This document shows, piece by piece, positions 6,820-17,096 of a stretch of DNA of 33,052 nucleotides. The stretch spans positions 1 to 33,052 of the forward strand of contig NZ_QEYE01000031.1 of NCBI RefSeq assembly GCF_003122205.1, given 5' to 3'. Under the pieces are notes generated by a model. It worked only from the letters and a program-made list of their open reading frames with translations, made no database searches and was not told the origin of the DNA. This DNA comes from Maritimibacter sp. 55A14 (GTDB taxonomy: Bacteria; Pseudomonadota; Alphaproteobacteria; Rhodobacterales; Rhodobacteraceae). The translations under genes and the position numbers were made by a program. The stretch's first letter is position 1, and each line of letters starts with the position of its first letter.

Positions 6820-6827
6820 GTGATCAC
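6820..6827. promoter_or_regulatory. GTGATCAC palindrome before the GntR gene (candidate operator)
   Basis: This perfect 8-bp palindrome lies 15 bases before the likely GntR start. The same sequence recurs upstream of sucC and sdhC. It fits the loose GT-N4-AC half-site pattern of GntR/FCD operators, so it may mediate autoregulation. With a single copy and no footprint, the role is inferred. Confidence 0.5.
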
Positions 6828-6842
6828 AGTCGGGCGATGCTG

Positions 6843-7487
6843 ATGACCCAACGCAGTTCCGACATAACCGCGGCCGCGCATGACCGGCTCTACCGCGCAT
6901 TGCGCAGCCAGATCATGCATGGCGAGATCGCGCCGGGCCAGGCGCTGACCCTGCGCGGGCTGGCGGCGCAGCATGGCGTGTCGATGACGCCCGCGCGCGA
7001 GGCGCTGCGCCGGCTGGCGGCCGAGGGGGCGCTGACGCTGTCGGCCTCGGGCCGGGCCTCGACCCCGGATCTGAGCGCCGAGCGGATCGAGGAGCTTGCG
7101 GCGATTCGCGCGCTGCTGGAGCCGGAGTTGGCGGCGCGCGCCCTGCCTCGGGCCCATATTGCGCTGATCGACCGGATGCAGAGCATCAACAACGCCGTCA
7201 GCCAGTTCATCGACCAGCGCGATGCGGTGGCCTATATCCGTGCCAATCTGGAGTTTCACCGCAGCCTGTATCTGCGCGCGCAGGCTCCGGCGATGCTGGC
7301 GATGGTGGAGACGGTCTGGCTGCAACTCGGCCCTAAGATGCGCGACCTCTACGGCCGGATGCAGCGCACCGAGCCGCCGCGCAATCACCGGCTCATCATC
7401 GCGGCGCTGCGCGCCGGGGACGAACCGGGGTTGCGGCTGGCGATGCGTACCGATGTCACCCAGGGCCTGCGGATGCTCGTGGGTTAG
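6843..7487 (+). CDS. GntR-family (FCD/FadR-type) transcriptional regulator, candidate TCA-cycle regulator
   Basis: This is a 214-residue protein. Residues about 8-75 form the GntR winged helix (AAAHDRLYRALRSQIMHGEI, then LTLRGLAAQHGVSMTPAREA, LRRLAAEGAL). Residues about 85-205 are an all-helical FCD ligand domain with acidic/His residues typical of metal/carboxylate binding (LEFHRSLYLRAQAP, NHRLIIAALRAGD). FCD regulators usually sense organic acids. The start at 6843 is favoured over 6837 because GGG at 6832-6834 gives a sensible spacing; neither has a strong ribosome site. The GTGATCAC motif 15 bases upstream recurs before sucC and sdhC, which suggests this protein controls both TCA operons. 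AkgR of Rhodobacter sphaeroides is a described TCA regulator, but orthology is not established here. Confidence 0.88.
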   Translation: MTQRSSDITAAAHDRLYRALRSQIMHGEIAPGQALTLRGLAAQHGVSMTPAREALRRLAAEGALTLSASGRASTPDLSAERIEELAAIRALLEPELAARALPRAHIALIDRMQSINNAVSQFIDQRDAVAYIRANLEFHRSLYLRAQAPAMLAMVETVWLQLGPKMRDLYGRMQRTEPPRNHRLIIAALRAGDEPGLRLAMRTDVTQGLRMLVG

Positions 7488-7512
7488 ATCGGCCTCCACT
7501 CCAAACGCAACT

Positions 7513-7615
7513 CTGGCTCTGAGCCGACGTTCCTCCATTGCTCCGCGCGGCGCCTCTCCGAACAGGCCTGCGACCGCGGGGCGATTATCGCTGCTGTGGT
7601 CCAGGTCTTCGGGAC
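7513..7615. repeat. Diverged intergenic repeat, copy 1
   Basis: The 3' intergenic gap between the GntR gene and lpd carries a sequence similar to 31516-31620. Shared anchors are CTGAGCCGACGTT (7519-7531 and 31522-31534) and TCTCCGAAC (7555-7563 and 31559-31567), at spacings of 36 and 37 bp, with recognisable similarity beyond them up to a TTCGGGA/CTCGGGA end. Both copies sit between convergent genes. It may be a dispersed repeat or a bidirectional 3' structure. Confidence 0.6.
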
Positions 7616-7621
7616 GGGGTT

Positions 7622-7638
7622 CCGGGGCCCCGCCCCGG
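7622..7638 (-). terminator. Hairpin directly after lpd
   Basis: CCGGGGC (7622-7628) pairs with GCCCCGG (7632-7638), a 7-bp GC stem with a 3-base loop, two bases beyond the lpd stop. There is no U-tract, so it is only a possible transcript end, perhaps shared with the converging GntR transcript. Confidence 0.4.
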
Positions 7639-7640
7639 TT

Positions 7641-9029
7641 TCACGAATGGATCGGGCCGTCGCCGCAGGCCAGCGCCGCTTCGCGCATCGCCTCCGAGAA
7701 GGTCGGGTGGGCATGGCAGGTGCGCGCCAGATCCTCGGCTGAGGCGCCGAACTCCATTGCCACGCAAACCTCGTGGATCAGATCGCCGGCCATCGGCCCG
7801 ATGACATGCGCGCCCAGGATGCGGTCGGTGTCCTTGTCGGCCAGGAGCTTGACGAACCCCTCGCCCGCGAAGACCGCCTTGGCCCGGCCATTGCCCATGA
7901 AGGAGAATTTGCCGACCTTGTAGGCGCGGCCTTCCTCCTTGAGGTTCTCCTCGGTCTTGCCGACGCTGGCGACCTCGGGATGGGTGTATATGACGCCGGG
8001 GATCACGCCGTAATTCACATGCCCCTTCTGGCCGGCGATAGTCTCGGCGACGGCCATGCCCTCGTCCTCGGCCTTGTGGGCGAGCATCGGCCCGGCGATC
8101 ACGTCGCCGATCGCATAGACCCCCTCCATGTTCGTCTTCCAGTGGGCGTCGGTCTTGACCATGCCGCGCTCGGTCAGATCGATGCCGGCCTCCTCCAGCC
8201 CCAGCCCGCCGGTATAGGGTTTGCGCCCAGTGGCCACGAGCACCACGTCGGCGTCGATCTGGTGCTCGCTGTCATCCTTGCGCAGCTTGTAGTTGACCTT
8301 GGCCTTGGTCTTGAGCGCCTCGACGGTTTGCACAGCGGCGCCCAGCACGATGTCGAGCCCCTGTTTCTTGAGCATCCGCTGGAAGGTCTTGCAGACCTCG
8401 CCATCCATGCCCGGCGTGATCTGGTCGAGAAACTCCACCACCGTCACCTGCGTGCCGAGCCGCGCATAGACCGAGCCCATCTCCAGCCCGATCACGCCCG
8501 CACCGATCACCACCATCTTCTTGGGCACCTTGGTCAGTTCCAACGCCCCGGTCGAGGTGACGACCGTCTTCTCGTCGATCTCCACGCCGGGCAGGCTCGA
8601 TGCCTCGGAGCCGGTGGCGATCACGATATTCTTCGCCTCATGGGTCTCGTCGCCGACCTGCACCTTGCCCTTGCCCGCGATCTTGCCCCAGCCTTTCAGC
8701 CAGTCGACCTTGTTCTTCTTGAACAGGAACTCGATGCCCTTGGTGTTCTGTCCGATGACATCGTCCTTGTAAGCAATCATCGCCTTCCAGTCGACGGACG
8801 GGCTTTTGCCCTTCAGCCCCATCTTGGCGAAGTTGTGTTCCGCCTCGTGAAGCTGGTGCGTGGCGTGCAGCAGCGCCTTGGACGGGATGCAGCCCACGTT
8901 GAGGCAGGTTCCGCCCAGGGCCTCGCGCCCCTCGACACAGGCGGTCTTGAGGCCGAGTTGGGCGCAGCGGATGGCGCAGACATAGCCGCCGGGGCCGGAG
9001 CCGATTACGATCACGTCATATTGGGACAT
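7641..9029 (-). CDS. lpd: Dihydrolipoyl dehydrogenase (E3 of 2-oxoglutarate dehydrogenase)
   Basis: This 462-residue FAD flavoprotein re-oxidises the lipoyl arm of the E2 subunit with NAD. The N-terminus has the FAD-binding [12 protein letters not shown] motif, and the redox disulfide is C42/C47 in [14 protein letters not shown] second dinucleotide fold ([13 protein letters not shown]) binds NAD. The C-terminal His-Glu pair is H441 and E446 in AHPTFSE. Length and motifs are complete. It is the last gene of the minus-strand suc cluster, 35 bases after the glycosyltransferase gene. Being next to sucAB indicates service to the 2-oxoglutarate dehydrogenase complex; it may also serve other 2-oxoacid dehydrogenases. 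A GGAGGA site is present just before the ATG. Confidence 0.97.
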   Translation of the reverse strand: MSQYDVIVIGSGPGGYVCAIRCAQLGLKTACVEGREALGGTCLNVGCIPSKALLHATHQLHEAEHNFAKMGLKGKSPSVDWKAMIAYKDDVIGQNTKGIEFLFKKNKVDWLKGWGKIAGKGKVQVGDETHEAKNIVIATGSEASSLPGVEIDEKTVVTSTGALELTKVPKKMVVIGAGVIGLEMGSVYARLGTQVTVVEFLDQITPGMDGEVCKTFQRMLKKQGLDIVLGAAVQTVEALKTKAKVNYKLRKDDSEHQIDADVVLVATGRKPYTGGLGLEEAGIDLTERGMVKTDAHWKTNMEGVYAIGDVIAGPMLAHKAEDEGMAVAETIAGQKGHVNYGVIPGVIYTHPEVASVGKTEENLKEEGRAYKVGKFSFMGNGRAKAVFAGEGFVKLLADKDTDRILGAHVIGPMAGDLIHEVCVAMEFGASAEDLARTCHAHPTFSEAMREAALACGDGPIHS

Positions 9030-9064
9030 ATTGTTCCTCCTTCGGGGTCGGTCTTGCGGCGCAT

Positions 9065-10072
9065 CTACAGGGCCTTTTCGGGGTCATGGGTCCAGCGCGC
9101 GATCTGCTCGGGCGTCAGCACGGCGTCGCGCCGGGCGCGGAAGACGGCGAGGCTGTGAACCTCGATCCGCCGCAATTCGGGGTCGGCGCGCATCGCCTCC
9201 ATCCGCGCCGCGATCTCGGGCCAGCGCCGGAGGATCGACGTCTCCTGCGCCTCGCCGCGGTTGTAGCGGTTCCACATCCGCGAATTGCGGAAGTATTTCT
9301 GATGAGCGTTCCCGAACCCGTCGCCGCGGTCGTTCTTCATCAGCCAGACATCTTCGGATTTCACCGCGTAATGGTTGATGCAGGCGTTGCGGAAAGTGGC
9401 GTGCCGGAAGCTCATCTTGTAACGGCTCTTGCGGCGGTGGCGCAGCATGTCGCCATTCACCGCCTCGCCCGCGGTGGTCTTGACGTTTATGGCGCGCTCC
9501 GGGTCGCGGGGCAGTTTCGGCATGTGGTCGATGGCGAACTCGAAGAGCGCGTGGCGGAACATGGACTTGTGGTCCACGGTCCGGCGCATCGGTTCGGGCT
9601 GTGCGGCGGTAAACTGTTGCAGGACGCTGCCGCCGTCCCACCGGGTCACGCCATTGTCGCCGAAGAGCCGCCAGAGGATCGCAATCACGTCGCAGTCGCC
9701 CACCGCGTCGAGCAGCGCGCGGACGGAGCCGTCGCCGCAGGTGATGTTGAGGAACTCGTCGCTGTCGATATGCAGCAGCCATTCGCAGGCCTGCACGCGG
9801 GGATCGGCGAAGGCCAGTTTCATCGCCTCGATCTGGGGCGAGCCGCCGGGGGGTGGTGCCTGGCGGATATGGGTCAGATATCCCAGCGCCTTGAGCCGGT
9901 CGAGAAGCAGGTCGGAGCCGTCCGTGCAATCGTTGGTGAAAACGAGGATTTCGTCGAAGCCCAGCAGGCTGTGATAGGCGGCCCATTCCACCACGAACGG
10001 CCCCTCGTTGCGCATGCAGCAGGCGAGGGCGGTGCGCTGCCTGGCCGTGTTGTCTGCGTCGCTCGGTGTCAT
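9065..10072 (-). CDS. Glycosyltransferase, GT2/GT92-like
   Basis: This is a 335-residue protein. The N-terminus reads [20 protein letters not shown], with [18 protein letters not shown] next and then [12 protein letters not shown]. This combination of 'RNE...E W ... H' and D-x-D (DSD) is characteristic of the glycosyltransferase family 2-like (GT92-type) proteins of roseobacters, which probably build surface polysaccharides. The DSD is the presumed metal/nucleotide-sugar site. No signal peptide is seen, so it is likely cytoplasmic. It is co-directional with the MAPEG gene 12 bases upstream and lpd 35 bases downstream, so it is likely co-transcribed with the suc genes although functionally unrelated. 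Substrate unknown. Confidence 0.85.
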   Translation of the reverse strand: MTPSDADNTARQRTALACCMRNEGPFVVEWAAYHSLLGFDEILVFTNDCTDGSDLLLDRLKALGYLTHIRQAPPPGGSPQIEAMKLAFADPRVQACEWLLHIDSDEFLNITCGDGSVRALLDAVGDCDVIAILWRLFGDNGVTRWDGGSVLQQFTAAQPEPMRRTVDHKSMFRHALFEFAIDHMPKLPRDPERAINVKTTAGEAVNGDMLRHRRKSRYKMSFRHATFRNACINHYAVKSEDVWLMKNDRGDGFGNAHQKYFRNSRMWNRYNRGEAQETSILRRWPEIAARMEAMRADPELRRIEVHSLAVFRARRDAVLTPEQIARWTHDPEKAL

Positions 10073-10084
10073 GGCGGCCCGTTG

Positions 10085-10480
10085 CTAGAGGAGAGAGGCG
10101 ATCAGGATCAGGACCGTGGCCAGGAACCCGACCGCCCAGATCAGCGAACGCCAGGGGGACCAGCCGAAGGCATAGGCGGGTACGTAGAGGATGCGGGCGC
10201 CCAGATAGGTATAGGCCATCGCCGCGGTGAAGGCATTGGCCTTGCCCGCCAGCGTGACGACCGCCACCGCAAGGGTGAAGAGCACCAGCCCCTCGAAATG
10301 ATTGCTCAACGCGCGGTGCAGCCGCCCGGTGCGCGGCGACATCTGGTGCGACGGGTCGCGGTCGCGCGGGGAGGTGGTGTAGCCGGTGCCCAGTTCCAGA
10401 TTGGCCGGCACCGCCATGAGGCAGAATTGTAGCGCCTGGAGCAGCCCGGCGAGGGCGAGGGCGGTGAGTTCGGGGGTCAT
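10085..10480 (-). CDS. MAPEG-family membrane protein
   Basis: This is a 131-residue integral membrane protein with about four hydrophobic segments. The MAPEG signature is R-x-x-R-A-x-x-N-H-x-E near residues 53-63 (RLHRALSNHFEGLVLF), followed by a TYLGARILYVPAYAFG-type segment typical of the short bacterial branch (similar to YecN-type proteins). MAPEG proteins are glutathione-dependent or eicosanoid-type enzymes in eukaryotes; bacterial substrates are mostly unknown. It overlaps the stop of the MltR/HEPN-like gene by four bases (ATGA), so it is translated with it, inside the suc transcript. Confidence 0.85.
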   Translation of the reverse strand: MTPELTALALAGLLQALQFCLMAVPANLELGTGYTTSPRDRDPSHQMSPRTGRLHRALSNHFEGLVLFTLAVAVVTLAGKANAFTAAMAYTYLGARILYVPAYAFGWSPWRSLIWAVGFLATVLILIASLL

Positions 10481-11025
10481 GGAAGTTTTGCCCGGCTGAT
10501 TCCTCGGCCGATATCTTGCGCGTGATCAATCCGCACCGTAAGTTTGTTTGACAGTGCAGAAAGGCAAATTTCTATGCGCTGTAGAGTATTTGCATTTTCG
10601 AAGAATTCTTTGATTTGAGCCATCGCCGGTTGCGCTTTAATGTCGGCATCCGTGATTTCTTGAACGGATAGCTCCTTGGCCCAGCTTGATATTTGCTGGT
10701 CGTTTGGTTTTACTTCAAATGAGTGCGCGAGTTTATTCCTGATTTTTCGAAACAAAGTAAGATCGCGTCGTTCATTTGCATCCAAAAGTCCCAAAGCAAA
10801 ACACAGATCTATTCTTGCGTTAAAGCTCGCTCCTGATCGGGCCAGTACCTCCTCCATAACTGTCTTTTCCTTGGCCACCGCTAACAAGATCGTTCCGAGT
10901 AAAGTTTCTAGATGCACTGACAGGAAGACAATTCTTCCTCTCTCCTGATCATTACGCTCAAGAGAGAGGAACACTTGCTTGTGGCGCTCAAACGCATCCT
11001 TGAATTCTTCTAGCGAGATAGTCAC
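10477..11025 (-). CDS. MltR/HEPN-like protein inserted behind sucB
   Basis: This 182-residue soluble helical protein has the sequence RKIRNKLAHSFE at about residues 92-103. That is an R-x4-H pattern (RNKLAH) found in MltR-type (mannitol repressor-like) and HEPN-like proteins. The N-terminal region resembles MltR as well (HLETLLGTILL, FNARIDLCFALGLL). MltR members are poorly characterised and HEPN folds often act as RNases or in RNA binding; which applies here is not clear. The gene is visibly more AT-rich than its neighbours. It starts with a GTG about 10 bases after sucB, with GTGAGG as a ribosome site, and overlaps the MAPEG start. The composition suggests a recent insertion into the operon. 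Confidence 0.7.
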   Translation of the reverse strand: MTISLEEFKDAFERHKQVFLSLERNDQERGRIVFLSVHLETLLGTILLAVAKEKTVMEEVLARSGASFNARIDLCFALGLLDANERRDLTLFRKIRNKLAHSFEVKPNDQQISSWAKELSVQEITDADIKAQPAMAQIKEFFENANTLQRIEICLSALSNKLTVRIDHAQDIGRGISRAKLP

Positions 11026-11034
11026 GCGATAGCC

Positions 11035-12573
11035 TCACAAATCCATCAACAGCCGCCGCGGGTCTTCCAGCGCCTCTTTCACCCGCACCAGGAAGGTGAC
11101 CGCGCCCTTGCCGTCCACGATCCGGTGGTCGTAGCTCAGTGCCAGGTACATCATCGGGCGGGCCTTGATCTCGCCGTTCACCACCATCGGGCGGTCCTGG
11201 ATCTTGTGCATTCCCAGGATGCCCGATTGCGGCGGGTTGAGGATCGGCGAGGACATGAGCGAGCCATAGACCCCGCCATTGGAGATCGTGAAGGTGCCGC
11301 CCTGCATCTCGGCCATGGAAAGCTTGCCGTCGCGGGCGCGCGCGCCCAACTCGTTGATCTTCTTCTCGATCGCGGCAAACGACATCTGGTCGGCGTCGCG
11401 CACCACCGGCACCACGAGCCCCGTGGGCGTGCCCACGGCGATGCCCATATGCACGAAGTTCTTGTAGACCACGTCGGTGCCGTCGATCTCGGCATTGACG
11501 TCCGGCACCTCCTTGAGCGCGTGGCAGCATGCCTTGGTGAAGAAGGACATGAAGCCCAGCTTGACGCCATGCTTCTTCTCGAAGAGGTCCTTGTATTCCT
11601 TGCGCAGCTCCATCACCCCGGTCATGTCCACCTCGTTATAGGTGGTCAGCATGGCGGCGGAGTTCTGCGCCTCCTTCAGGCGCCGGGCGATGGTCTGGCG
11701 CAGGCGGGTCATCTTGACCCGTTCCTCGCGGCTTGCATCTTCGGCGGCGACCGGGGCACGGGGCGCCTGCGCGGGCGCGCGTTCGGGCGCCTTGGCGGCG
11801 GCACCACCGGCGGCCAGAGCCTTCTGCACATCCTCCTTCATGATGCGCCCGTCGCGGCCCGTGCCTTCGACCTGATCGGGCGAAAGCCCGGCCTCGGCCA
11901 TCATCTTCTTGGCCGAGGGCGCGTCATCCACATCCTTGCCGGAGCCGGCGGCTTCGGCGGCCGGTGCGCTCTCGGCCGGCGCTTCGGTTTTCGCCGGGGC
12001 CGCGCCGCCGCCCGCAGACATCACCGCGAGCTTCGCGGAAGCCTGGACCGTCTCGCCTTCTTTGGCGAGGATTTCGGTCAGCGTACCGGCCTGCGGCGCG
12101 GGCACCTCGACCGAGACCTTGTCGGTCTCCAACTCGCAGAGCATCTCGTCGGCCTCGACGCTGTCGCCCACCTGCTTGAACCAGGTGGCGACCGTGGCCT
12201 CGGTCACGCTCTCGCCCAGGGTCGGCACCATCACGTCGACGCTCTCGCCGCTGTCCGCGCCACCGTCGTCCGCGGGTTTCGAAGTGCTCTCCGCCTTGGC
12301 CTCGGTCTTCGCGGGCTTGGCGGGGGCATCGCTGCCGCCCTCGCTCAGCGTGGCCAGCAGGGCATCTACGCCCACGGTTTCGCCTTCCTCGGCCACGATC
12401 TCCTGCAACGTGCCCGCGGCGGGGGAGGGGACCTCGACCGTCACCTTGTCGGTTTCCAGCTCACAAAGCATCTCGTCCACGGCGACGCTGTCGCCGGGCT
12501 TCTTGAACCAGGTTGCGATCGTTGCCTCGGAGACGCTTTCCCCCAGCGTCGGGACACGGACTTCGGTTGCCAT
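11035..12573 (-). CDS. sucB: 2-oxoglutarate dehydrogenase E2, dihydrolipoamide succinyltransferase, with two lipoyl domains
   Basis: This is a 512-residue protein. There are two lipoyl domains, with lipoyl-lysines K43 ([10 protein letters not shown]) and K152 ([10 protein letters not shown]), joined by Ala/Pro/Lys-rich linkers. A peripheral-subunit-binding domain (about 215-250, [20 protein letters not shown]) and a catalytic acyltransferase core follow, with H483 and D487 in the DHRIVDG motif. The E. coli form has one lipoyl domain of this kind. It transfers the succinyl group to CoA. The start at 12573 has AGAGGA about 8 bases upstream; a TTG at 12591 is less likely. Only four bases separate it from sucA, and that ribosome site lies in the end of sucA, so the two are coupled. 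Confidence 0.96.
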   Translation of the reverse strand: MATEVRVPTLGESVSEATIATWFKKPGDSVAVDEMLCELETDKVTVEVPSPAAGTLQEIVAEEGETVGVDALLATLSEGGSDAPAKPAKTEAKAESTSKPADDGGADSGESVDVMVPTLGESVTEATVATWFKQVGDSVEADEMLCELETDKVSVEVPAPQAGTLTEILAKEGETVQASAKLAVMSAGGGAAPAKTEAPAESAPAAEAAGSGKDVDDAPSAKKMMAEAGLSPDQVEGTGRDGRIMKEDVQKALAAGGAAAKAPERAPAQAPRAPVAAEDASREERVKMTRLRQTIARRLKEAQNSAAMLTTYNEVDMTGVMELRKEYKDLFEKKHGVKLGFMSFFTKACCHALKEVPDVNAEIDGTDVVYKNFVHMGIAVGTPTGLVVPVVRDADQMSFAAIEKKINELGARARDGKLSMAEMQGGTFTISNGGVYGSLMSSPILNPPQSGILGMHKIQDRPMVVNGEIKARPMMYLALSYDHRIVDGKGAVTFLVRVKEALEDPRRLLMDL

Positions 12574-12577
12574 ACTG

Positions 12578-15544
12578 TTATTCCTCTTCAAAGCTCAGCG
12601 CCTCGTTCACGAGCGCTTCCTGTTGTGCCTTGTGCTGGCTTGCCAGACCCGTTGCAGGGGAGGCGGCGGCGGGACGGCCGGCATAGACGGCGCGCTTGGT
12701 CCTGGTGTCGAGGCGGCCCAGAACCCATTCGATATTGGGCTCCATGAAGGTCCAGCCGCCCTGGTTCTTGGGCTCCTCCTGGCACCAGACCACATCGGCA
12801 TTCCTGAAGCGGTCCAGTTCCTTGACCAGCGCGAGCGCCGGGAAGGGATAGAACTGCTCGACCCGCATCAGGTAGATGTCGTCGATACCGCGCCGGTCGC
12901 GCTCTTCCAGGAGGTCGTAATAAACCTTGCCGGAACACATCACGACGCGCCGGATCTTCTCGTCATCGACCAGCTTGGTGTCCGAATGCCCCTGCTGGGC
13001 GTCATCCCAGAGCACCCGGTGGAAGGACGACCCGGTGGTGAAATCCGAGATGTTGGAGATCGCCATCTTGTGGCGGAGCAGCGATTTCGGGGTCATCAGC
13101 ACCAGTGGCTTGCGGAAGCTGCGATGCATCTGGCGGCGCAGGATGTGGAAGTAGTTGGCCGGCGTCGTGCAGTTGGCCACGATCCAGTTGTCTTCCGCCG
13201 ACATCTGAAGGACCCGCTCCAGCCGCGCCGAGGAATGCTCGGGCCCCTGGCCCTCGAAGCCGTGCGGCAGCAGCATCACGAGGCCGGACATGCGCAGCCA
13301 TTTGCGTTCGCCCGACGAGATGAACTGGTCGAACATGATCTGTGCGCCATTGGCGAAATCACCGAACTGTGCTTCCCAGAGCACCAGCGCGTTTGGCTCG
13401 GCCAGGGAGTAGCCGTATTCGTAACCCAGCACCGCGTATTCCGAGAGCATCGAGTCGATGACCTCGTATTGCGCCTGCCCGTCGCGGATATGGTTGAGCG
13501 GCAGGTAACGTTCCTCGGTCTCCTGGTCGATGATGCCGGAATGCCGCTGGCTGAACGTGCCGCGCGTGCAGTCCTGGCCGGACAGCCGCACCGGGTAGCC
13601 TTCGAGCATAAGCGATCCGAAGGCCAGCGCCTCTGCGGTTGCCCAGTCCAGCCCCTTGCCGCTGTCGATCATCTCCTTCTTGGTCTCCAGCAACCGCCGC
13701 ACGGTCTTGTGCGCGTTGTAGCCTTCCGGCAGTCGGCTCAGCGCCGCTCCGACCTCCTTGAAGACCTTCTTGGGTACGGCAGTCTTGCCGCGCTCGTACT
13801 TGCCCTTGTGGGCCTCCAGATCCGACCAGCGCCCGTCCAGCCAGTCGGCCTTGTTCGGGCGGTAGTCCTTGCCGGCCTCGAACTCCTCGTTGAGATAGGC
13901 CTGGAAGGCGGCTTTCATGTCCTCGATCTCGCCCTCCGGGATCAGCCCGTCCTTGACCAGCCGCTCGGTATAGACCTGCAGCGTCGTCTTGTGGCGCTTG
14001 ATCCGCTTGTACATGGTCGGCTGGGTGAACATCGGCTCGTCACCCTCGTTATGGCCGAAGCGCCGATAGCAGAAGATGTCGATCACCACGTCCTTGTGGA
14101 ACTTCTGGCGGAACTCGGTGGCCACCTTGGCGGCATGCACGACCGCCTCCGGATCGTCGCCATTGACGTGGAAAATCGGCGCCTCGACCATCAGCGCGAT
14201 GTCGGTGGGATAGGGGGACGAGCGCGAGTTGTGCGGCGAGGTGGTAAAGCCGATCTGGTTGTTGACGATGACATGGATCGTGCCGCCCGTGCGGTGCCCC
14301 TTCAGGCCCGAGAGCCCGAAGCATTCCGCCACCACACCCTGGCCCGCGAAGGCCGCGTCGCCATGCAGAAGCACCGGCAGCACCGTGGTGCGGTCGGCGT
14401 CGGCCATCTGTTCTTGTTTGGCGCGAACCTTGCCCAGAACGACCGGGTTCACCGCTTCCAGGTGCGAGGGGTTGGCGGTCAGCGACAGGTGCACCTTGTT
14501 GCCGTCGAACACCCGGTCCGACGAGGCGCCGAGGTGGTATTTCACGTCGCCCGAGCCGTCCACGTCCTCGGGCTTGAAGCTGCCGCCCTGAAACTCGTTG
14601 AAGATTGCGCGGTAGGGTTTGGCCATCACATTGGCCAGCACGCTGAGCCGGCCGCGATGGGGCATCCCGATCACGATCTGCTCGATCCCCAGCGCGCCGC
14701 CGCGCTTGATGATCTGCTCCATCGCGGGCACCGTCGCCTCGCCGCCGTCGAGGCCGAAACGCTTGGTGCCCATGTATTTCACATGCAGGAACTTCTCGAA
14801 GCCCTCGGCCTCCACCAGCTTGTTGAGGATCGCCTTGCGCCCCTCGCGGGTGAATTTCACCTCCTTGCCGTAGCCCTCGATCCGCTCCTTCAGCCAGGCG
14901 GATTGCTCGGGGTCGGAGATGTGCATGTATTGCAGCGCGAAGGTGCCGCAATAGGTGCGTTTGACCATCGCCACGATCTCGCGCATCGAGGCGACCTGAA
15001 GCCCCAGCACATTGTCGATGAAAACCGGCCGGTCCATATCGGATTCGGTGAAGCCGTAGGTTTTCGGGTCCAGTTCCGGCCGCGGGTCGGGGTTGCGCAT
15101 GCCCAGCGGGTCCAGTTCTGCCGCCAGGTGGCCGCGGATACGATAGGCGCGGATCAGCATCAGCGCGCGGATGCTGTCGAGCACGGCGCGCTTCACCTGC
15201 TCGTCGGTGACTTCGATCCCCTTTTCGGCCGCCTTGCCGGTGATCTTCTTCGCCAGCGCCTTGCCGTCGGCGACCGGGGCCACGGGCCATTGTCCGTCCA
15301 GCGCCGCGGTCAGCTCGTCATTGGGCGCGGGCGGCCAGTCGGTGCGTTCCCAGGACGGCCCGCTGGCCTGTTTCTTCACATCCATCTCGTCGTCGCCGAG
15401 TTGCCGGAAGAAGGCCTGCCACGCCTCGTCGACGGAAGCCGGATCGTTGGCGTAATTGGCGTAGAGCCGTTCCACATATTCCGCATTCGCGCCCTGCAGG
15501 AAGGACGAGGCGTGGAACTGGTCGTTTGGGGATTGTTCGGTCAT
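12578..15544 (-). CDS. sucA: 2-oxoglutarate dehydrogenase E1 component
   Basis: This is a 988-residue protein, normal for the family. It begins [20 protein letters not shown], followed by the typical N-terminal segment ([20 protein letters not shown]) that anchors E1 to E2/E3. The thiamine-diphosphate region includes [12 protein letters not shown] and [10 protein letters not shown]; the transketolase-type central and C-terminal parts ([28 protein letters not shown]) are intact. It decarboxylates 2-oxoglutarate and succinylates the lipoyl arm of SucB. The start at 15544 has GAGAG just upstream; the longer frame to 15850 is antisense overlap with sucD. It follows sucD after a 94-bp gap and precedes sucB by four bases. 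Confidence 0.98.
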   Translation of the reverse strand: MTEQSPNDQFHASSFLQGANAEYVERLYANYANDPASVDEAWQAFFRQLGDDEMDVKKQASGPSWERTDWPPAPNDELTAALDGQWPVAPVADGKALAKKITGKAAEKGIEVTDEQVKRAVLDSIRALMLIRAYRIRGHLAAELDPLGMRNPDPRPELDPKTYGFTESDMDRPVFIDNVLGLQVASMREIVAMVKRTYCGTFALQYMHISDPEQSAWLKERIEGYGKEVKFTREGRKAILNKLVEAEGFEKFLHVKYMGTKRFGLDGGEATVPAMEQIIKRGGALGIEQIVIGMPHRGRLSVLANVMAKPYRAIFNEFQGGSFKPEDVDGSGDVKYHLGASSDRVFDGNKVHLSLTANPSHLEAVNPVVLGKVRAKQEQMADADRTTVLPVLLHGDAAFAGQGVVAECFGLSGLKGHRTGGTIHVIVNNQIGFTTSPHNSRSSPYPTDIALMVEAPIFHVNGDDPEAVVHAAKVATEFRQKFHKDVVIDIFCYRRFGHNEGDEPMFTQPTMYKRIKRHKTTLQVYTERLVKDGLIPEGEIEDMKAAFQAYLNEEFEAGKDYRPNKADWLDGRWSDLEAHKGKYERGKTAVPKKVFKEVGAALSRLPEGYNAHKTVRRLLETKKEMIDSGKGLDWATAEALAFGSLMLEGYPVRLSGQDCTRGTFSQRHSGIIDQETEERYLPLNHIRDGQAQYEVIDSMLSEYAVLGYEYGYSLAEPNALVLWEAQFGDFANGAQIMFDQFISSGERKWLRMSGLVMLLPHGFEGQGPEHSSARLERVLQMSAEDNWIVANCTTPANYFHILRRQMHRSFRKPLVLMTPKSLLRHKMAISNISDFTTGSSFHRVLWDDAQQGHSDTKLVDDEKIRRVVMCSGKVYYDLLEERDRRGIDDIYLMRVEQFYPFPALALVKELDRFRNADVVWCQEEPKNQGGWTFMEPNIEWVLGRLDTRTKRAVYAGRPAAASPATGLASQHKAQQEALVNEALSFEEE

Positions 15545-15638
15545 CTCTCGGTTCTCCCTATGGACCCTTTCATGGGTCTGGACGCACCGGGTCCGGCCCG
15601 GAACGCCCCGTATCGTGGATATGCGGCGAGGCCGGCGA

Positions 15639-16520
15639 TCAGCCGATCGCCTCCAGCACCGCCTCGCCCAGGCCGGCGGGGCTGTCGGAGACGACGATGC
15701 CAGCGCTGCGCATGGCCTCGATCTTGTCGTCGGCGCCGCCCTTGCCGCCCGCGACGATGGCGCCGGCATGGCCCATGCGGCGGCCCGGCGGCGCGGTGCG
15801 GCCCGCGATGAAGCCGGCGACGGGTTTCTTGCGGCCGCGTTTGGCCTCATCCTTGAGGAACTGCGCCGCCTCTTCCTCGGCCGACCCGCCGATTTCGCCG
15901 ATCATGATGATGCTTTCGGTCTCGTCATCGGCCAGGAACCATTCCAGCACGTCGATATGCTCGGTCCCCTTGATCGGGTCGCCGCCGATGCCCACGCAGG
16001 TGGACTGGCCCAGCCCCACATCCGTGGTCTGCTTGACCGCCTCGTAGGTCAGCGTGCCGGACCGCGAGACCACGCCGCAGGAGCCGCGCTTGTGGATATG
16101 GCCCGGCATGATGCCGATCTTGCAGGCGTCGGGCGTGATGATGCCGGGGCAGTTCGGTCCGATCAGGATCGACTTGCTGTCCATCAGCGCGCGCTTGACG
16201 CGCATCATGTCGAGGACCGGAATGCCCTCGGTGATTGCCACGATCAGGTCCATGCCGGCGTCGATCGCCTCAAGGATGCTGTCCGCGGCAAAGGGCGGGG
16301 GCACGTAGATCACGGAGGCATTGGCGCCGGTCTCGGCCTTCGCCTCATGCACCGAGTTGTAGACCGGCAGGTCGAGATGCGTCGTGCCGCCCTTGCCGGG
16401 GGTGACGCCGCCGACCATCTGGGTGCCATAGGCGATGGCCTGTTCGGAATGAAAGGTGCCTTGGCTGCCGGTGAGGCCCTGACAGATGACTTTGGTGTTT
16501 TCGTCTACGAGGACTGCCAT
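15639..16520 (-). CDS. sucD: Succinyl-CoA synthetase alpha subunit
   Basis: This is a 293-residue protein. It begins [20 protein letters not shown] (CoA-binding Rossmann domain), has the PNCPGIITP and [12 protein letters not shown] motifs, and the phosphohistidine region [13 protein letters not shown] (His about 251). It converts succinyl-CoA to succinate with substrate-level phosphorylation, together with SucC. Its ribosome site AGGAAG overlaps the stop codon (TAG) of the upstream secreted-protein gene, so translation is linked. SucC and SucD are normally adjacent; here one gene separates them. Confidence 0.98.
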   Translation of the reverse strand: MAVLVDENTKVICQGLTGSQGTFHSEQAIAYGTQMVGGVTPGKGGTTHLDLPVYNSVHEAKAETGANASVIYVPPPFAADSILEAIDAGMDLIVAITEGIPVLDMMRVKRALMDSKSILIGPNCPGIITPDACKIGIMPGHIHKRGSCGVVSRSGTLTYEAVKQTTDVGLGQSTCVGIGGDPIKGTEHIDVLEWFLADDETESIIMIGEIGGSAEEEAAQFLKDEAKRGRKKPVAGFIAGRTAPPGRRMGHAGAIVAGGKGGADDKIEAMRSAGIVVSDSPAGLGEAVLEAIG

Positions 16521-16526
16521 AACTTC

Positions 16527-17096
16527 CTACTCTTCTGTTGGTGCTGACAGCGATATGGTGCCGCCGCGTATGTCCATTTTTGGAGCATCCACTGCCGAAA
16601 TAAATGATTGCTCCGCGATTTTCTCAGTGCTCCAAACTCGATAGCGTTGACCTGCTTCTTCGACGCTATCGATAATTTTTCCGATGGACGCCAGATTTCG
16701 AATTTCGGTGAGCACTTCATCGACTTCAATGTTTGGGTTGGCGACTACACAGATGCTGTAGTCCATGCCGTTTAGGTCTGCTTTTGAGATGCCAAGAAGA
16801 AACGGTGTCTTTCCTTCTTCGAGGACCAACCAACCTGAGTATTCGGCGCTGGGATCTTGCGGAGCAAGCATCGCTTTCATATCGCCTTGAACTTCCTTCC
16901 ATCCAGCTACTCTCGCGGCAGCAGAGACCTTGTCCACGCGGCCCGCATTTTGAACGCAATGGCCGACAAAGGACCGGGCTAAATACACAGCGTCACCATT
17001 CTCGGCCGACGCGGGTTCCGGCACACCCAATGCCAGAACGACGACAAGACAGTGGAGGGAAAAGCCCTGGAAAGATATTGGCTTTGTGCCACTCAC
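16527..17096 (-). CDS. Secreted hypothetical protein inserted between sucC and sucD
   Basis: This is a 189-residue protein with a good signal peptide ([21 protein letters not shown], cleavage after about residue 31), so it is periplasmic. The mature part is about 158 residues, with C47 and C117 as its only cysteines, and no domain that I recognise. It starts with GTG at 17096, overlapping the sucC stop (GTGA), and its own stop overlaps the sucD ribosome site. The gene is visibly AT-richer than its neighbours and than the suc genes, which suggests acquisition from elsewhere. Its tight fit makes it co-expressed with the TCA genes. Function unknown. Confidence 0.8.
   Translation of the reverse strand: MSGTKPISFQGFSLHCLVVVLALGVPEPASAENGDAVYLARSFVGHCVQNAGRVDKVSAAARVAGWKEVQGDMKAMLAPQDPSAEYSGWLVLEEGKTPFLLGISKADLNGMDYSICVVANPNIEVDEVLTEIRNLASIGKIIDSVEEAGQRYRVWSTEKIAEQSFISAVDAPKMDIRGGTISLSAPTEE

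Noticed and set aside
7773-9158. 461-residue plus-strand frame opposite lpd
   Set aside because: Antisense of lpd, rich in His/Asp/Gly as expected from third-position GC bias.
11909-15811. Very long plus-strand frame opposite sucA and sucB
   Set aside because: Antisense shadow of GC-rich codons in sucA/sucB; low-complexity, no domain.
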